Source: Staphylococcus muscae
GTDB lineage: Bacteria; Bacillota; Bacilli; Staphylococcales; Staphylococcaceae
Direction: 5' to 3'
Length of the DNA: 64,000 nt
Assembly (NCBI RefSeq): GCF_003019275.1
Contig: NZ_CP027848.1
Coordinates: 2,031,132-2,095,131, forward strand
Positions 49,329 through 57,984 of the stretch are shown in pieces. The notes beneath the pieces are model-generated. The model had not been told where the DNA came from, searched no databases, and saw only the letters and a list, made by a program, of their open reading frames with translations. Position numbers and translations under genes: made by a program. How positions within the stretch are numbered: position 1 is the first letter of the stretch; each line of letters opens with the position of its first letter.

Positions 49329-50714
49329 ATGTCAGTTGAAAATGAAATGTTAATCCAAGATGATGAAGAACAATACAATAAGCCACTGTTAGATGATCTG
49401 ATTCAAAAAGATGATATTGATGGCTTCAGAGAAGAATTCTTATCAATGCATGCGTACGATCAAAGCGAATACTTTGAAGAAAGTGATGCAGAGATACGTC
49501 AGAAAATGTATCAGTACTTATCACCAGAAGAAGTCGCTGATTTCTTTGAACACTTAGAAATTGATGAGTCTGATTATGAAGATTTATTTGAAGAGATGAA
49601 TGCGACATATGCCAGTCACATTTTAGAACACATGTCATACGATAACGCAGTAGACATTTTAAATGAATTGTCGAAGCGTAAAGTGGCAAGTCTTTTAATG
49701 TTAATGGATCGTGAAGAAGCTAAAGAGATTAAAGCATTGCTCCATTACGATGAAGATACTGCCGGCGGTATTATGACAACAGAATATATTTCGTTAACAA
49801 TTAATACGCCAGTTCACGAGGCATTGATGCATGTTAAGGCACAAGCACCCGATGCCGAAACAATCTACATCATTTTTGTCGTGGATGAACAGAAAAAACT
49901 TGTTGGTGTCTTATCGCTCAGAGATTTGATTATTGCTGAAAATGACGCATATATTGAAGATATTATGAGCGAGCGTATCATCAGCGCAAATGTTGCGGAT
50001 GACCAAGAAGATGTTGCGCAAATGATGAGAGACTATGACTTTATCGCTATGCCAGTAGTCGATTATCAAAATCATCTACTCGGTATTATCACAATCGATG
50101 ATATCGTCGATGTTATCGATGAAGAAGCGAGTGAAGACTACTCACGTTTAGCCGGGGTATCAGACATCGACTCTACGGATGATACAATCTTTCAAACTGC
50201 GCTTAAGCGTTTACCATGGTTATTGATCTTAACTGTACTTGGTATGATTACGGCATCCATACTTGGATCATTTGAAGAAACGTTAGAGAAGGTTGCATTA
50301 TTGGCTGCTTTTATTCCAATTATTAGCGGGATGTCAGGGAACTCTGGAACACAATCATTAGCCGTTTCAGTCCGTAATATTTCAACGGGTGAAATCAATG
50401 AAAAGAGTAAGTTTAAGTTGGCATTGCGTGAATCTGGAAGTGGCTTTTTAACGGGTATCACATGTGCCGTGTCACTTTGTTTAATTATCATTATTATTTA
50501 TCAACAGCCGTTTCTTGCGTTGATTGTAGGAACGAGCTTAACAATTGCAATGACAGTAGGGACAACTATTGGTTCAGTCATTCCGCTTTTTATGAACAAA
50601 TTAGGGATTGACCCGGCCGTAGCGAGTGGACCATTTATTACAACAATTAATGATATCGTGAGTATGTTGATTTACTTTGGTTTAGCAACATCATTCATGA
50701 ACTATCTTATCTGA
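49329..50714 (+). CDS. mgtE: Magnesium transporter MgtE
   Basis: A 461-residue Mg2+ channel. A cytosolic N domain rich in Asp/Glu is followed by a tandem CBS pair (from YISLTINTPVHEAL to IVDVIDEEASEDYSRLAG) and five C-terminal membrane helices from LPWLLILTVLGMITASIL onward, with PIISGMSGNSGTQSLA, the pore-associated motif. The ATG at 49329 has GGAGGTGACG just upstream; a TTG extension is not needed. It lies between the RluA-type gene and cpaA, 11 bases from the latter. No Mg2+-sensing leader is seen, as it is within the operon. Confidence 0.94.
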   Translation: MSVENEMLIQDDEEQYNKPLLDDLIQKDDIDGFREEFLSMHAYDQSEYFEESDAEIRQKMYQYLSPEEVADFFEHLEIDESDYEDLFEEMNATYASHILEHMSYDNAVDILNELSKRKVASLLMLMDREEAKEIKALLHYDEDTAGGIMTTEYISLTINTPVHEALMHVKAQAPDAETIYIIFVVDEQKKLVGVLSLRDLIIAENDAYIEDIMSERIISANVADDQEDVAQMMRDYDFIAMPVVDYQNHLLGIITIDDIVDVIDEEASEDYSRLAGVSDIDSTDDTIFQTALKRLPWLLILTVLGMITASILGSFEETLEKVALLAAFIPIISGMSGNSGTQSLAVSVRNISTGEINEKSKFKLALRESGSGFLTGITCAVSLCLIIIIIYQQPFLALIVGTSLTIAMTVGTTIGSVIPLFMNKLGIDPAVASGPFITTINDIVSMLIYFGLATSFMNYLI

Positions 50715-50725
50715 GGGGGACATCT

Positions 50726-52558
50726 ATGGAATTTGTGTCACTTGTCGTCGTCATAATTGCGGCGTTATTAACACCTATTTTGCTCAGTAAGTTAAAAATC
50801 GCATTTTTACCAGTCGTTGTTGCTGAGATATTAATGGGAATAGTGATTGGTAATTCTTTTTTAAACCTTGTGCATCGAGATGAAGTGTTAAATATTCTAT
50901 CGACACTTGGTTTTATCTTTTTAATGTTTTTGAGTGGTCTTGAAATTGACTTCAATGCCTTTAAAAAAGATAAATCGAAAAAGAATCAAGAAGTGAGTAA
51001 AGAACCAAGTCATTTGAAGTTAGCAATGTATGTTTTCATGCTTATCATGATTGTATCGATTATTCTTGCTTATGGATTTAAATGGGTAGGTCTTATTGAT
51101 GATGTATTGTTAATGGTGATTATTATCTCAACCATATCACTCGGTGTTGTCGTTCCAACATTGAAAGAAATGAATTTAATGCGTACAACGATTGGTCAGT
51201 TTATTCTGTTAGTCGCTGTTCTAGCTGACTTAGGAACAATGTTGTTACTAACACTTTATGGTGCGATTAACGCATCTGGTGGTGGAACAATTTGGCTTAT
51301 CGGTATTCTTGTCGTTTTTACCATTTTATTCTATTTTCTTGGCGGCCTATTTAAAGGTGCGCCATTGATTAATAAATTGATGGATGGTACAACACAAATA
51401 GGCATTCGTGCAGTCTTCGCGCTTATTATTTTGTTAGTTGCACTCGCAGAAGGTGTGGGAGCAGAGAACATTCTAGGTGCATTTTTGGCAGGTGTCGTAG
51501 TATCTTTACTTGGCCCAGAACAAGACTTAGTGGAAAAGTTAGATTCATTTGGTTATGGCTTCTTCATTCCAATCTTCTTCATTATGGTCGGCGTTGATTT
51601 AGACATCCCATCATTAATCAAAGAGCCAATGCTCTTAATTATCATTCCGATATTAATTATTACTTTTGTGGTATCTAAGCTTATTCCAGTTATGGTGATA
51701 CGACGTTGGTTTGATATGAAAACGACGATTGCATCCGGGTTTTTATTAACATCGACTTTATCACTTGTTATCGCAGCAGCCAAAATCGCTGAAAGTCTTG
51801 GGACAATCAGTGAAGAAATATCTGGTATTATGATTTTAAGTGCAGTTATCACATGTGTCTTTGTGCCGATTGTGTTTAAACGTCTCATTCCTATTCCAGA
51901 CGAGATGCAGCGAACAATCAAAGTGGCGATGATTGGGAAAAACCAACTGTCTATTCCAATTGCTCAGAACTTGAGTTCACAGCTATATGATGTGACGTTG
52001 TATTATCGTAAGGATTTAACAGATCATCGCACGCTTTCGAATGATATTACGATGGTTGAGATTTCGGATTATGAATCTGAGATGTTGAAACGACTGGGCT
52101 TATTTGATAGTGACATCGTTGTATGTTCAACGAATGATGATGAGATTAACCGCAAAGTAGCGTTAATGGCGAAAGATTATGGCGTAGAACGTGTCATCTG
52201 TCGTCTTGAAACGAACGACGAGGATCAGGCATTGCGCAGTAAAAATATTGAGCTATTCAGTAACTTCCAAAGCAACCAAATTTTACTTAAAGGTATGATT
52301 GAGACACCGAATATGTTAAATCTATTAAGTAATGTGGAGACATCATTATATGAAATTGGGATGTACAATTACGCATTTGATCAAATGCAATTACGTAACT
52401 TCCCGTTCGGTGGAGACATTATTTTCGTACGTATTATTCGAAATAACGAATCAATCGTGCCACATGGTGATACGCAGTTACAATATGGTGACCGCCTCAT
52501 TGTGACAGGTACGAAAGAATATGTAGATCAACTGAAAATTGAATTAGAAATGTTTTAG
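50726..52558 (+). CDS. cpaA: CPA2-type cation/proton antiporter CpaA with RCK domains
   Basis: A 610-residue protein with 12 or so membrane helices of the monovalent cation:proton antiporter-2 fold, then RCK_N (KVAMIGKNQLSIPIAQNLSS, about 395-510) and RCK_C (FPFGGDIIFVRIIRNNESIVPHGDTQLQYGDRLIVTGT) domains. In S. aureus the RCK_C domain of CpaA binds c-di-AMP, linking K+/Na+ efflux to that second messenger; the same domain layout is present here. GAGGGGG lies before the ATG. It is the last gene of the operon and ends in a terminator. Confidence 0.9.
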   Translation: MEFVSLVVVIIAALLTPILLSKLKIAFLPVVVAEILMGIVIGNSFLNLVHRDEVLNILSTLGFIFLMFLSGLEIDFNAFKKDKSKKNQEVSKEPSHLKLAMYVFMLIMIVSIILAYGFKWVGLIDDVLLMVIIISTISLGVVVPTLKEMNLMRTTIGQFILLVAVLADLGTMLLLTLYGAINASGGGTIWLIGILVVFTILFYFLGGLFKGAPLINKLMDGTTQIGIRAVFALIILLVALAEGVGAENILGAFLAGVVVSLLGPEQDLVEKLDSFGYGFFIPIFFIMVGVDLDIPSLIKEPMLLIIIPILIITFVVSKLIPVMVIRRWFDMKTTIASGFLLTSTLSLVIAAAKIAESLGTISEEISGIMILSAVITCVFVPIVFKRLIPIPDEMQRTIKVAMIGKNQLSIPIAQNLSSQLYDVTLYYRKDLTDHRTLSNDITMVEISDYESEMLKRLGLFDSDIVVCSTNDDEINRKVALMAKDYGVERVICRLETNDEDQALRSKNIELFSNFQSNQILLKGMIETPNMLNLLSNVETSLYEIGMYNYAFDQMQLRNFPFGGDIIFVRIIRNNESIVPHGDTQLQYGDRLIVTGTKEYVDQLKIELEMF

Positions 52559-52560
52559 CA

Positions 52561-52598
52561 AAAAGGACTGACAGTATAGATACTGCCAGTCCTTTTTT
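52561..52598 (+). terminator. Terminator after cpaA
   Basis: AAAAGGACTGACAGTAT and ATACTGCCAGTCCTTTT form a long stem with one A-C mismatch and a 2-base loop, then TT. It is very close to the stop. Confidence 0.86.
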
Positions 52599-52608
52599 GA
52601 CAAATAGA

Positions 52609-52636
52609 AACAGGTTATGACGATGCATAACCTGTC
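52609..52636 (-). terminator. Hairpin at the fabI 3' end
   Basis: ACAGGTTATG and CATAACCTGT (10 bp) with a 6-base loop. On the minus strand it is followed by TTCTATTT. Likely fabI terminator. Confidence 0.65.
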
Positions 52637-52646
52637 ACAATATAGA

Positions 52647-53417
52647 TTATCGAATAGCATGGAAACCTGCGTCGACATGGATATTTTCACCTGTCACACC
52701 TGATGAGAAGTCGCTAAGTAAATAAGCAGCTGTTTTACCCACTTCTTCTTGATCCACATTACGCTTCAATGGGGCACGTTCTTCAATCATTTTTAAAATC
52801 GTATTGAAATCGCCAACACCACGTGCGCTCAATGTGCGAATTGGACCAGCAGAGATGGCGTTAACACGAATATTGTCTTGACCTAGATCGGCAGCTAAAT
52901 ATTTTACAGAAGCTTCTAAACTCGCTTTTGCGACACCCATCACGTTGTAGTTAGGGACAGCGAATTCGCCACCGATGTAGCTTGATGTAACGATACTGCC
53001 ACCATCATTCATAATTTTACGTGCTTCACGCGCAACAATTGTGAGTGAATAAGAACTGATATCTTGTGCGAGTAAAAATCCTTCACGTGATGTATCTGAA
53101 TAGCGACCACGAAGGTCTTCAACGTTTGCAAAAGCGATTGAATGAAAGACGCCATCGATATGACCAATATCTTTGCCGATTTGTTCAAAGCCGTTAATAA
53201 CGTCGTCGTCACTTTGAACATCGATTTGATAAACGTGTTTTTCTGATTGATTGAGTTGGTCAATCAACTTGTCTAATTCTTTGAAACTTCTTTCTTTACG
53301 GTATGTAAAAACGAGATTGGCACCGAGTTGGTCTAATACTTTTGCGACACCGAAAGCGATGCTACGTTTATTCGCAATGCCCATGATTACAAATGTTTTA
53401 TTGTCTAAATTCATCAC
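52647..53417 (-). CDS. fabI: Enoyl-ACP reductase (FabI)
   Basis: A 256-residue short-chain dehydrogenase/reductase that performs the last step of each fatty acid elongation cycle. It has GIANKRSIAFGVAK (NADPH-binding), catalytic Tyr147, Tyr157 and Lys164 (in SSYIGGEFAVPNYNVMGVAK), and GPIRTLSARGVGDFN. The GTG start gives the same length as S. aureus FabI and AAAGGAG at 9 bases; an ATG follows directly. Residue 99 is Val where S. aureus has Met (FANVEDLRG versus FANMEDLRG). FabI is the target of triclosan and AFN-1252. The promoter carries a FapR box. Confidence 0.96.
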   Translation of the reverse strand: MMNLDNKTFVIMGIANKRSIAFGVAKVLDQLGANLVFTYRKERSFKELDKLIDQLNQSEKHVYQIDVQSDDDVINGFEQIGKDIGHIDGVFHSIAFANVEDLRGRYSDTSREGFLLAQDISSYSLTIVAREARKIMNDGGSIVTSSYIGGEFAVPNYNVMGVAKASLEASVKYLAADLGQDNIRVNAISAGPIRTLSARGVGDFNTILKMIEERAPLKRNVDQEEVGKTAAYLLSDFSSGVTGENIHVDAGFHAIR

Positions 53418-53458
53418 TATAAAAAGCTCCTTTTCAAATTATCGATCGATTAGCTTAA

Positions 53459-53487
53459 TTTTAACATCTGGTACTAAAATATGACAA
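53459..53487 (-). promoter_or_regulatory. fabI promoter with FapR box
   Basis: On the minus strand, TTGTCA, 17 bases, TTAAAA. The spacer and -10 contain TTAGTACCAGATGTTAA (53477-53461), which resembles the FapR operator. The arrangement is the same as at fabH. Confidence 0.82.
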
Positions 53488-53523
53488 CGATAAACCATTG
53501 TATGTGAGACATAAGAGTATTAG

Positions 53524-53556
53524 AAAAACCATTGGCCGAAACGGCGCAATGGCTTA
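53524..53556 (-). terminator. Terminator after the AI-2E-family permease gene
   Basis: On the minus strand, CCATTG and GCC pair with GGC and CAATGG, loop GTTTC, then TTTTT. It lies just after the stop. Confidence 0.8.
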
Positions 53557-53560
53557 AAAA

Positions 53561-54649
53561 TCAATGGTCATTAACATTTCTTTGTGCTGCGTGAATAATT
53601 TGATGACGATATTTGTAGATATTACGTGCAATTGATTTCAATACAGCATACAGCGGTACAGCAACTAAGATAAGCACAAAGCCACCGAGACTACCAGAAG
53701 CTAAAATAACGACGATAATTGTTAATGGGTGAATGTTCAGTGATTTACCCATGACATTCGGTGTAATGACATTTCCTTCTAATTGTTGAGCGATTAATGT
53801 CACGATACACACCCAAATGAATGTTGTTGGACTTTGGATAATTCCAAGAATACCGGCAGGCAAGAATGCCATCCACGGTCCAAGAAACGGGATCATGTTT
53901 GCGAAAATAGCAAACATCACAAGTAATAATGTATATTCCAAGCCGATAATTGTGTAGCCAGCATATAAGATAGCTCCTAAAATCAAGCTGACAGTTACTT
54001 GTCCTTGAATATATGACATTAATGTTTGGTTTAAGTCTTTTAATAAGTTCACAACAAAAATTTTGCGTTCACCATTAAAAAATCTTGCAACAGCAGGAAT
54101 AAAGCGTTCGTGATCTTTTAACATATAAATTAAGAAGAATGGTACTAAAATCAATAAGAACAGAGTCGAGATAACGCTTGTTACGATATTTAATGAATTT
54201 GATAATATTTCTGATGTCATCGCACCAAATTTAGAGATCATCTCATTTATCTTCTCTGTAATCTCATTAGGTAACTTATCACGTTGATCTAATGCAAAGT
54301 TGATCAGATTTTGTGTTTCTCTTTGTAAATATGGTAATTGATGAATTAAGTTTTCAATTTGTGTTGCGATAACCGGGCCTACAACGCCAAAAATGGCACC
54401 ACTAATTGCAGTTAAGGCTAATAAAATAATTGTAATACTTGCCCATCTTGGTACACGGCGTTTCTCCATCATTTTTTGGAATGGCAAACAGATATAAAAT
54501 AAAAATCCACTAATGAGCAGTGGTAGTAAAATCGATTGAACGATAATAATAATTGGTTTGAATATAAAATGAACTTCTATAAATAGTTTTATGATTAAAA
54601 ATAGTAGTAAAACAGCTATACCAGTTCGAAACCAGGCTTTATTAGTCAT
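53561..54649 (-). CDS. AI-2E/PerM family membrane transporter
   Basis: A 362-residue protein with about eight membrane helices. Visible features are the N-terminal pair (LLLFLIIKLFIEVHFIF; LLPLLISGFLFYICLPF), a central soluble stretch (about 80-150) and the family motif FANMIPFLGPWMAFLPAGI near residue 240, then QQLEGNVITPNVMGKSLNIHPL. The family was named after AI-2 export, but members also act as Na+/H+ antiporters; the substrate is unclear. AAGGAGG lies 8 bases before the ATG. It is convergent to nothing and divergent from the AGCS symporter. Confidence 0.85.
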   Translation of the reverse strand: MTNKAWFRTGIAVLLLFLIIKLFIEVHFIFKPIIIIVQSILLPLLISGFLFYICLPFQKMMEKRRVPRWASITIILLALTAISGAIFGVVGPVIATQIENLIHQLPYLQRETQNLINFALDQRDKLPNEITEKINEMISKFGAMTSEILSNSLNIVTSVISTLFLLILVPFFLIYMLKDHERFIPAVARFFNGERKIFVVNLLKDLNQTLMSYIQGQVTVSLILGAILYAGYTIIGLEYTLLLVMFAIFANMIPFLGPWMAFLPAGILGIIQSPTTFIWVCIVTLIAQQLEGNVITPNVMGKSLNIHPLTIIVVILASGSLGGFVLILVAVPLYAVLKSIARNIYKYRHQIIHAAQRNVNDH

Positions 54650-54681
54650 TCTTGAACCTCCTTTAAAAATAGAATATAACC

Positions 54682-54709
54682 ATTATAATCTAAAAGTAAC
54701 CAGTGTAAA
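54682..54709 (-). promoter_or_regulatory. Predicted promoter of the AI-2E-family gene
   Basis: On the minus strand, TTTACA, 16 bases, TATAAT, 33 bases before the ATG. Confidence 0.6.
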
Positions 54710-54901
54710 AGATAGAATACAACATAAATAAAGAAAGTTAAGACCATAGTAAAATTATGGGATAAAAAATGATGGATGCACAAAATTTTTATGGCGGATT
54801 CAAGAACTATGAAATTATGAAATGCGTTTATTTTTAGGGGATTGCATAGATAATGATGTAAAAAAATGAATGTTATTTTATATGCTGCAAAAAATTTTAA
54901 G

Positions 54902-54954
54902 TTGCACGGAACCGAATTTTATGGGTATACTTGTGTCAGATTTATCAGAAAATT
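54902..54954 (+). promoter_or_regulatory. Promoter and CodY-like box upstream of the AGCS symporter
   Basis: TTGCAC, 18 bases, TATACT (54926-54931), then ATTTATCAGAAAATT (54940-54954). The latter matches the CodY consensus AATTTTCWGAAAATT at 13 of 15 positions and lies over the expected transcript start. Confidence 0.68.
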
Positions 54955-54985
54955 GAATAGAGTGAAAATCAACGGGGGTATGTGT

Positions 54986-56566
54986 ATGGTAGAAACAATT
55001 GTGGGATGGCTGAATACAGTTGTTTGGAGTAAACCACTTGTATTCGGATTGTTATTTACAGGTATTTCGTTTAGCTTAATGACACGCTTTTTGCAATTAC
55101 GACATTTTAAAGAAATGATTCGGTTAATGTTCCAAGGGGAGAAGTCACCGACCGGAATTTCAAGTTTCCAAGCCATAGCCTTATCATTGGCAGGTCGTGT
55201 CGGAACAGGTAATATCGTTGGGGTTTCAACAGCGATATTCATCGGGGGCCCTGGTGCAGTATTCTGGATGTGGATTACGGCATTTTTAGGTGCAGGTACA
55301 GCATATGTTGAATCGGCACTCGGTCAAATATTTAAGCGAGAAGAAGAAGGCGAGTACCGCGGGGGACCCGCTTATTACATTGAACAAGGGATTCAAGGGA
55401 AGTTCGGTAAGATTTACGGGTTGTTATTCGCACTCGTGACGATTGTATCAGTAGGACTTTTACTGCCAGGTGTACAATCGAATGCAATCGCAAGTTCAAT
55501 GCACAATGCTTTTGGTATTCCGACATGGATTATTGCAGTGTTACTCATCATCATTTTGTCACTCATTATTTTTGGTGGTGTTAAATGGATTGCCACAGTT
55601 GCAACAGCAGTTGTGCCTTTCATGGCAATCATTTATATTTTGATGGCCGTCATCATTATCGTATTAAATATTCAACAAGTACCAGCATTATTCGCGCTTA
55701 TTTTCAAATCAGCATTCGGTATGGAAGCGGCATTTGGTGGTATCATCGGTGCCATGATTGAAATCGGTGTAAAACGAGGTTTATACTCAAACGAAGCTGG
55801 TCAAGGGACGGGTCCACATGCAGCTGCAGCAGCAGAGGTATCTCACCCAGCAAAACAAGGTCTTGTACAAGCATTTTCAGTGTATGTAGATACATTATTT
55901 GTTTGTACAGCAACAGCATTAATTATTTTAATTTCAGGTACATACAATACAACAGATGGAACAACAGCGGCAGATGGTTCGCCACGTCTGATACATGACG
56001 CAGGTGTGTATGTTCAAAGTGCAGACGGTAGTAAGGACTACTCGGGAACTGCTATGTATGCACAAGCAGGTATCGACAAGGCACTTCAAGGGTCTCATTA
56101 TCATTTTGATCCTATGTTCTCAGGCTTCGGTTCTTATTTCATTGCGGTTGCACTGTTCTTCTTCGCTTTTACAACAATATTGGCATACTACTATATCGCT
56201 GAAACGAATGTGAGTTTCATTACCAATCGTTTGGCAAAAAATCAAAACAAGTTATGGCGTAATGTCATTCGTGTCGTTTTAATTGGTGCAACAGGATATG
56301 GTGCAATCAAAACTGCCGATGTGGCATGGGCGATGGGTGATCTTGGTGTAGGTATGATGGCGTGGCTCAACATTATCGCAATTTGGCTATTGCTCAAACC
56401 AGCGATGCACTCATTGAAAGATTTTGAAGCACATAAAAAACAGCATGGTACGGGTAAAACAGCAATCTATCAACCAGATCCAAAAGATGTACCAAATGCA
56501 ACATTCTGGTTAGAAGACTACCCAAAACGCTTGCGTGAAGAAGGCATTGAATTGCCGAAAAAATAA
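54986..56566 (+). CDS. Sodium:alanine/glycine symporter (AGCS) family transporter
   Basis: A 526-residue transporter with about ten membrane helices. The AGCS hallmark is GRVGTGNIVGVSTAIFIGGPGAVFWMW, followed by YRGGPAYYIEQG, and GIKRG-like GVKRGLYSNEAGQGTGPHAAAAAE. Members import alanine, glycine or glutamine with sodium; AlsT of S. aureus imports glutamine, but this gene's substrate is not fixed by sequence. The ATG at 54986 (MVETIVGW) has GGGGG at 7 bases; a longer frame from 54866 starts before the promoter elements and is rejected. A CodY-like box suggests nutrient control. Confidence 0.88.
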   Translation: MVETIVGWLNTVVWSKPLVFGLLFTGISFSLMTRFLQLRHFKEMIRLMFQGEKSPTGISSFQAIALSLAGRVGTGNIVGVSTAIFIGGPGAVFWMWITAFLGAGTAYVESALGQIFKREEEGEYRGGPAYYIEQGIQGKFGKIYGLLFALVTIVSVGLLLPGVQSNAIASSMHNAFGIPTWIIAVLLIIILSLIIFGGVKWIATVATAVVPFMAIIYILMAVIIIVLNIQQVPALFALIFKSAFGMEAAFGGIIGAMIEIGVKRGLYSNEAGQGTGPHAAAAAEVSHPAKQGLVQAFSVYVDTLFVCTATALIILISGTYNTTDGTTAADGSPRLIHDAGVYVQSADGSKDYSGTAMYAQAGIDKALQGSHYHFDPMFSGFGSYFIAVALFFFAFTTILAYYYIAETNVSFITNRLAKNQNKLWRNVIRVVLIGATGYGAIKTADVAWAMGDLGVGMMAWLNIIAIWLLLKPAMHSLKDFEAHKKQHGTGKTAIYQPDPKDVPNATFWLEDYPKRLREEGIELPKK

Positions 56567-56604
56567 TTGCATGATTGAAAATGCAACATAAGTGTATATC
56601 AGTG

Positions 56605-56651
56605 GCGTCTCCTGTTACAATTGAAGTAATTTGTAAGGGGAGGCGCTTTTT
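56605..56651 (+). terminator. Hairpin overlapping the SD of the next gene
   Basis: GCGTCTCC and GGAGGCGC form an 8-bp stem with an inner TTACAA/TTGTAA pairing, followed by TTTTTA. It can act as terminator of the symporter gene. Its 3' arm contains GGGGAGG, the SD of the esterase gene. Confidence 0.7.
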
Positions 56652-56653
56652 AT

Positions 56654-57391
56654 ATGTCAGAATTTCAAGTGGGCGTCGTCAATAAGACGCAGTTTACGAG
56701 TCAATATTTGGCACGTGACATCACTTTATCTATTTATTTACCAGAAGATTATTCAGAACAGGATCAAGCCAATATTATTTTTTGTTTTGATGGCAGGGAC
56801 TTTTTGCAGTTTGGTCAAATTCATCGTGTGTACGAACGATTGAGACAACGAAATGAAGTTTCACGCGCAATATTTGTCGGTTTTCACTATGAAGATGTCG
56901 ACAATCGTCGCATAGAGTTTCATCCACAAGGTAATAAAGCGGCAGCAACTGTTCAAACAACGGTACAAGAAATCATCCCGTGGATTGAGCAAACATTTGC
57001 AACATATGCACAGCCTGAAGGACGTATTCTTCTCGGAGATAGCTTGGCGGGTAGCATTGCATTGTTAAGTGCGCTTTCATTTCCACGTGTCGTCAATCAA
57101 GTCGGTTTGCTTAGCCCACACAGTGACGAAGTCGTTCTACAATTATTTGAGCGCTGTCAGTTTCAGGAGTTATTGAATATTTGGCATGTGATTGGTAAAG
57201 AAGAGATAGACTTTCAGTTGCCAACAAATGGAAAACGTGCTGACTTTTTAACGCCGAATCGGACGTTAAGTACACGCATTGAAAATTCAGCCGCACAGTA
57301 TTTTTATAACGAATTGGATGGGGGACATAACTGGAAAACATGGAAAACTGTACTCCCTGAGATGTTAAAATACTTTTTGAGTAACCAATAA
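56654..57391 (+). CDS. Alpha/beta-hydrolase, putative esterase
   Basis: A 245-residue Esterase-D-like (PF00756-type) hydrolase. An N-terminal beta domain (TLSIYLPEDYSEQDQANIIFCFDGRDF) leads to the nucleophile elbow LLGDSLAGS, and the catalytic His lies in DGGHNWKTWK near the end. A likely acid residue is in the region around IGKEEIDF. Members include enterochelin esterase-like proteins; the substrate is unknown. The SD GGGGAGG is buried in the upstream hairpin, 10 bases from the ATG. A YjcG-like gene follows about 50 bases later. Confidence 0.85.
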   Translation: MSEFQVGVVNKTQFTSQYLARDITLSIYLPEDYSEQDQANIIFCFDGRDFLQFGQIHRVYERLRQRNEVSRAIFVGFHYEDVDNRRIEFHPQGNKAAATVQTTVQEIIPWIEQTFATYAQPEGRILLGDSLAGSIALLSALSFPRVVNQVGLLSPHSDEVVLQLFERCQFQELLNIWHVIGKEEIDFQLPTNGKRADFLTPNRTLSTRIENSAAQYFYNELDGGHNWKTWKTVLPEMLKYFLSNQ

Positions 57392-57441
57392 CTTAAAATT
57401 TTGCTATAATGGAAACAAACATAAACAAAGGAGGAATTTCC

Positions 57442-57951
57442 ATGATTTTAGGATTAGCGTTAATTCCATCAAAAAGTTTTCAAGATGAGGTCAATGCTTA
57501 TCGTAAGCGTTACGATAAACAATATATTAAAATTCAGCCTCATATCACGATTAAAAGTCATTTTGAAGTGGATAATGCAGAACTAGAAGCGGTGAAAGCA
57601 GATATTAAAACACGTTTAGAAGGAACACAACCTGTTGAAATTCATGCAACAAAAGCTTCTAACTTTGCACCTACAACGAATGTGATTTATTTCAAAGTAG
57701 AAAAAACAGATGCGTTAGATGATTTATTCAAGCGCTTTGACGGGGAAGCATTTTACGGTGAAGCAGAGCATCCGTTTGTGCCACACTTCACGATTGCACA
57801 AGGTTTGACAAGTCAAGAGTTTGAAGACATCTACGGTCAAGTTCGTCTGGCTGGTGTTGATCACAAAGAAACAATCGATCAATTATCATTATTACAATTC
57901 GATGAAGCAGCTGATAAGTGGCAAGTCATCGAAACATATCCATTCGCTTAA
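57442..57951 (+). CDS. YjcG-like 2H phosphoesterase (2'-5' RNA ligase superfamily)
   Basis: A 169-residue protein with two H-x-T/S-x motifs, PHITI (about residue 35) and PHFTI (about residue 116), the pair defining the 2H phosphoesterase superfamily. The start [14 protein letters not shown] matches YjcG. The ATG at 57442 has AAAGGAGGAA 6 bases upstream; a 5' extension to 57409 is not supported. Its partner may be the esterase gene just upstream, an arrangement also seen in Bacillus (YjcH-YjcG). The substrate is unknown. Confidence 0.87.
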   Translation: MILGLALIPSKSFQDEVNAYRKRYDKQYIKIQPHITIKSHFEVDNAELEAVKADIKTRLEGTQPVEIHATKASNFAPTTNVIYFKVEKTDALDDLFKRFDGEAFYGEAEHPFVPHFTIAQGLTSQEFEDIYGQVRLAGVDHKETIDQLSLLQFDEAADKWQVIETYPFA

Positions 57952-57952
57952 T

Positions 57953-57984
57953 AAAAAAACGCCCAGTATATAGGGCGTTTTTTT
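57953..57984. terminator. Bidirectional terminator between the yjcG-like gene and ltaA
   Basis: AAAAAAACGCCC and GGGCGTTTTTTT (12 bp) with an 8-base loop. It is T-rich on both strands, and the ltaA stop falls within its end. Confidence 0.88.

Noticed and set aside
54866..54985. Longer N-terminus of the AGCS symporter
   Set aside because: The extra 40 codons cover the promoter and CodY-like box, include polar and basic sequence unlike the family, and lack an SD.
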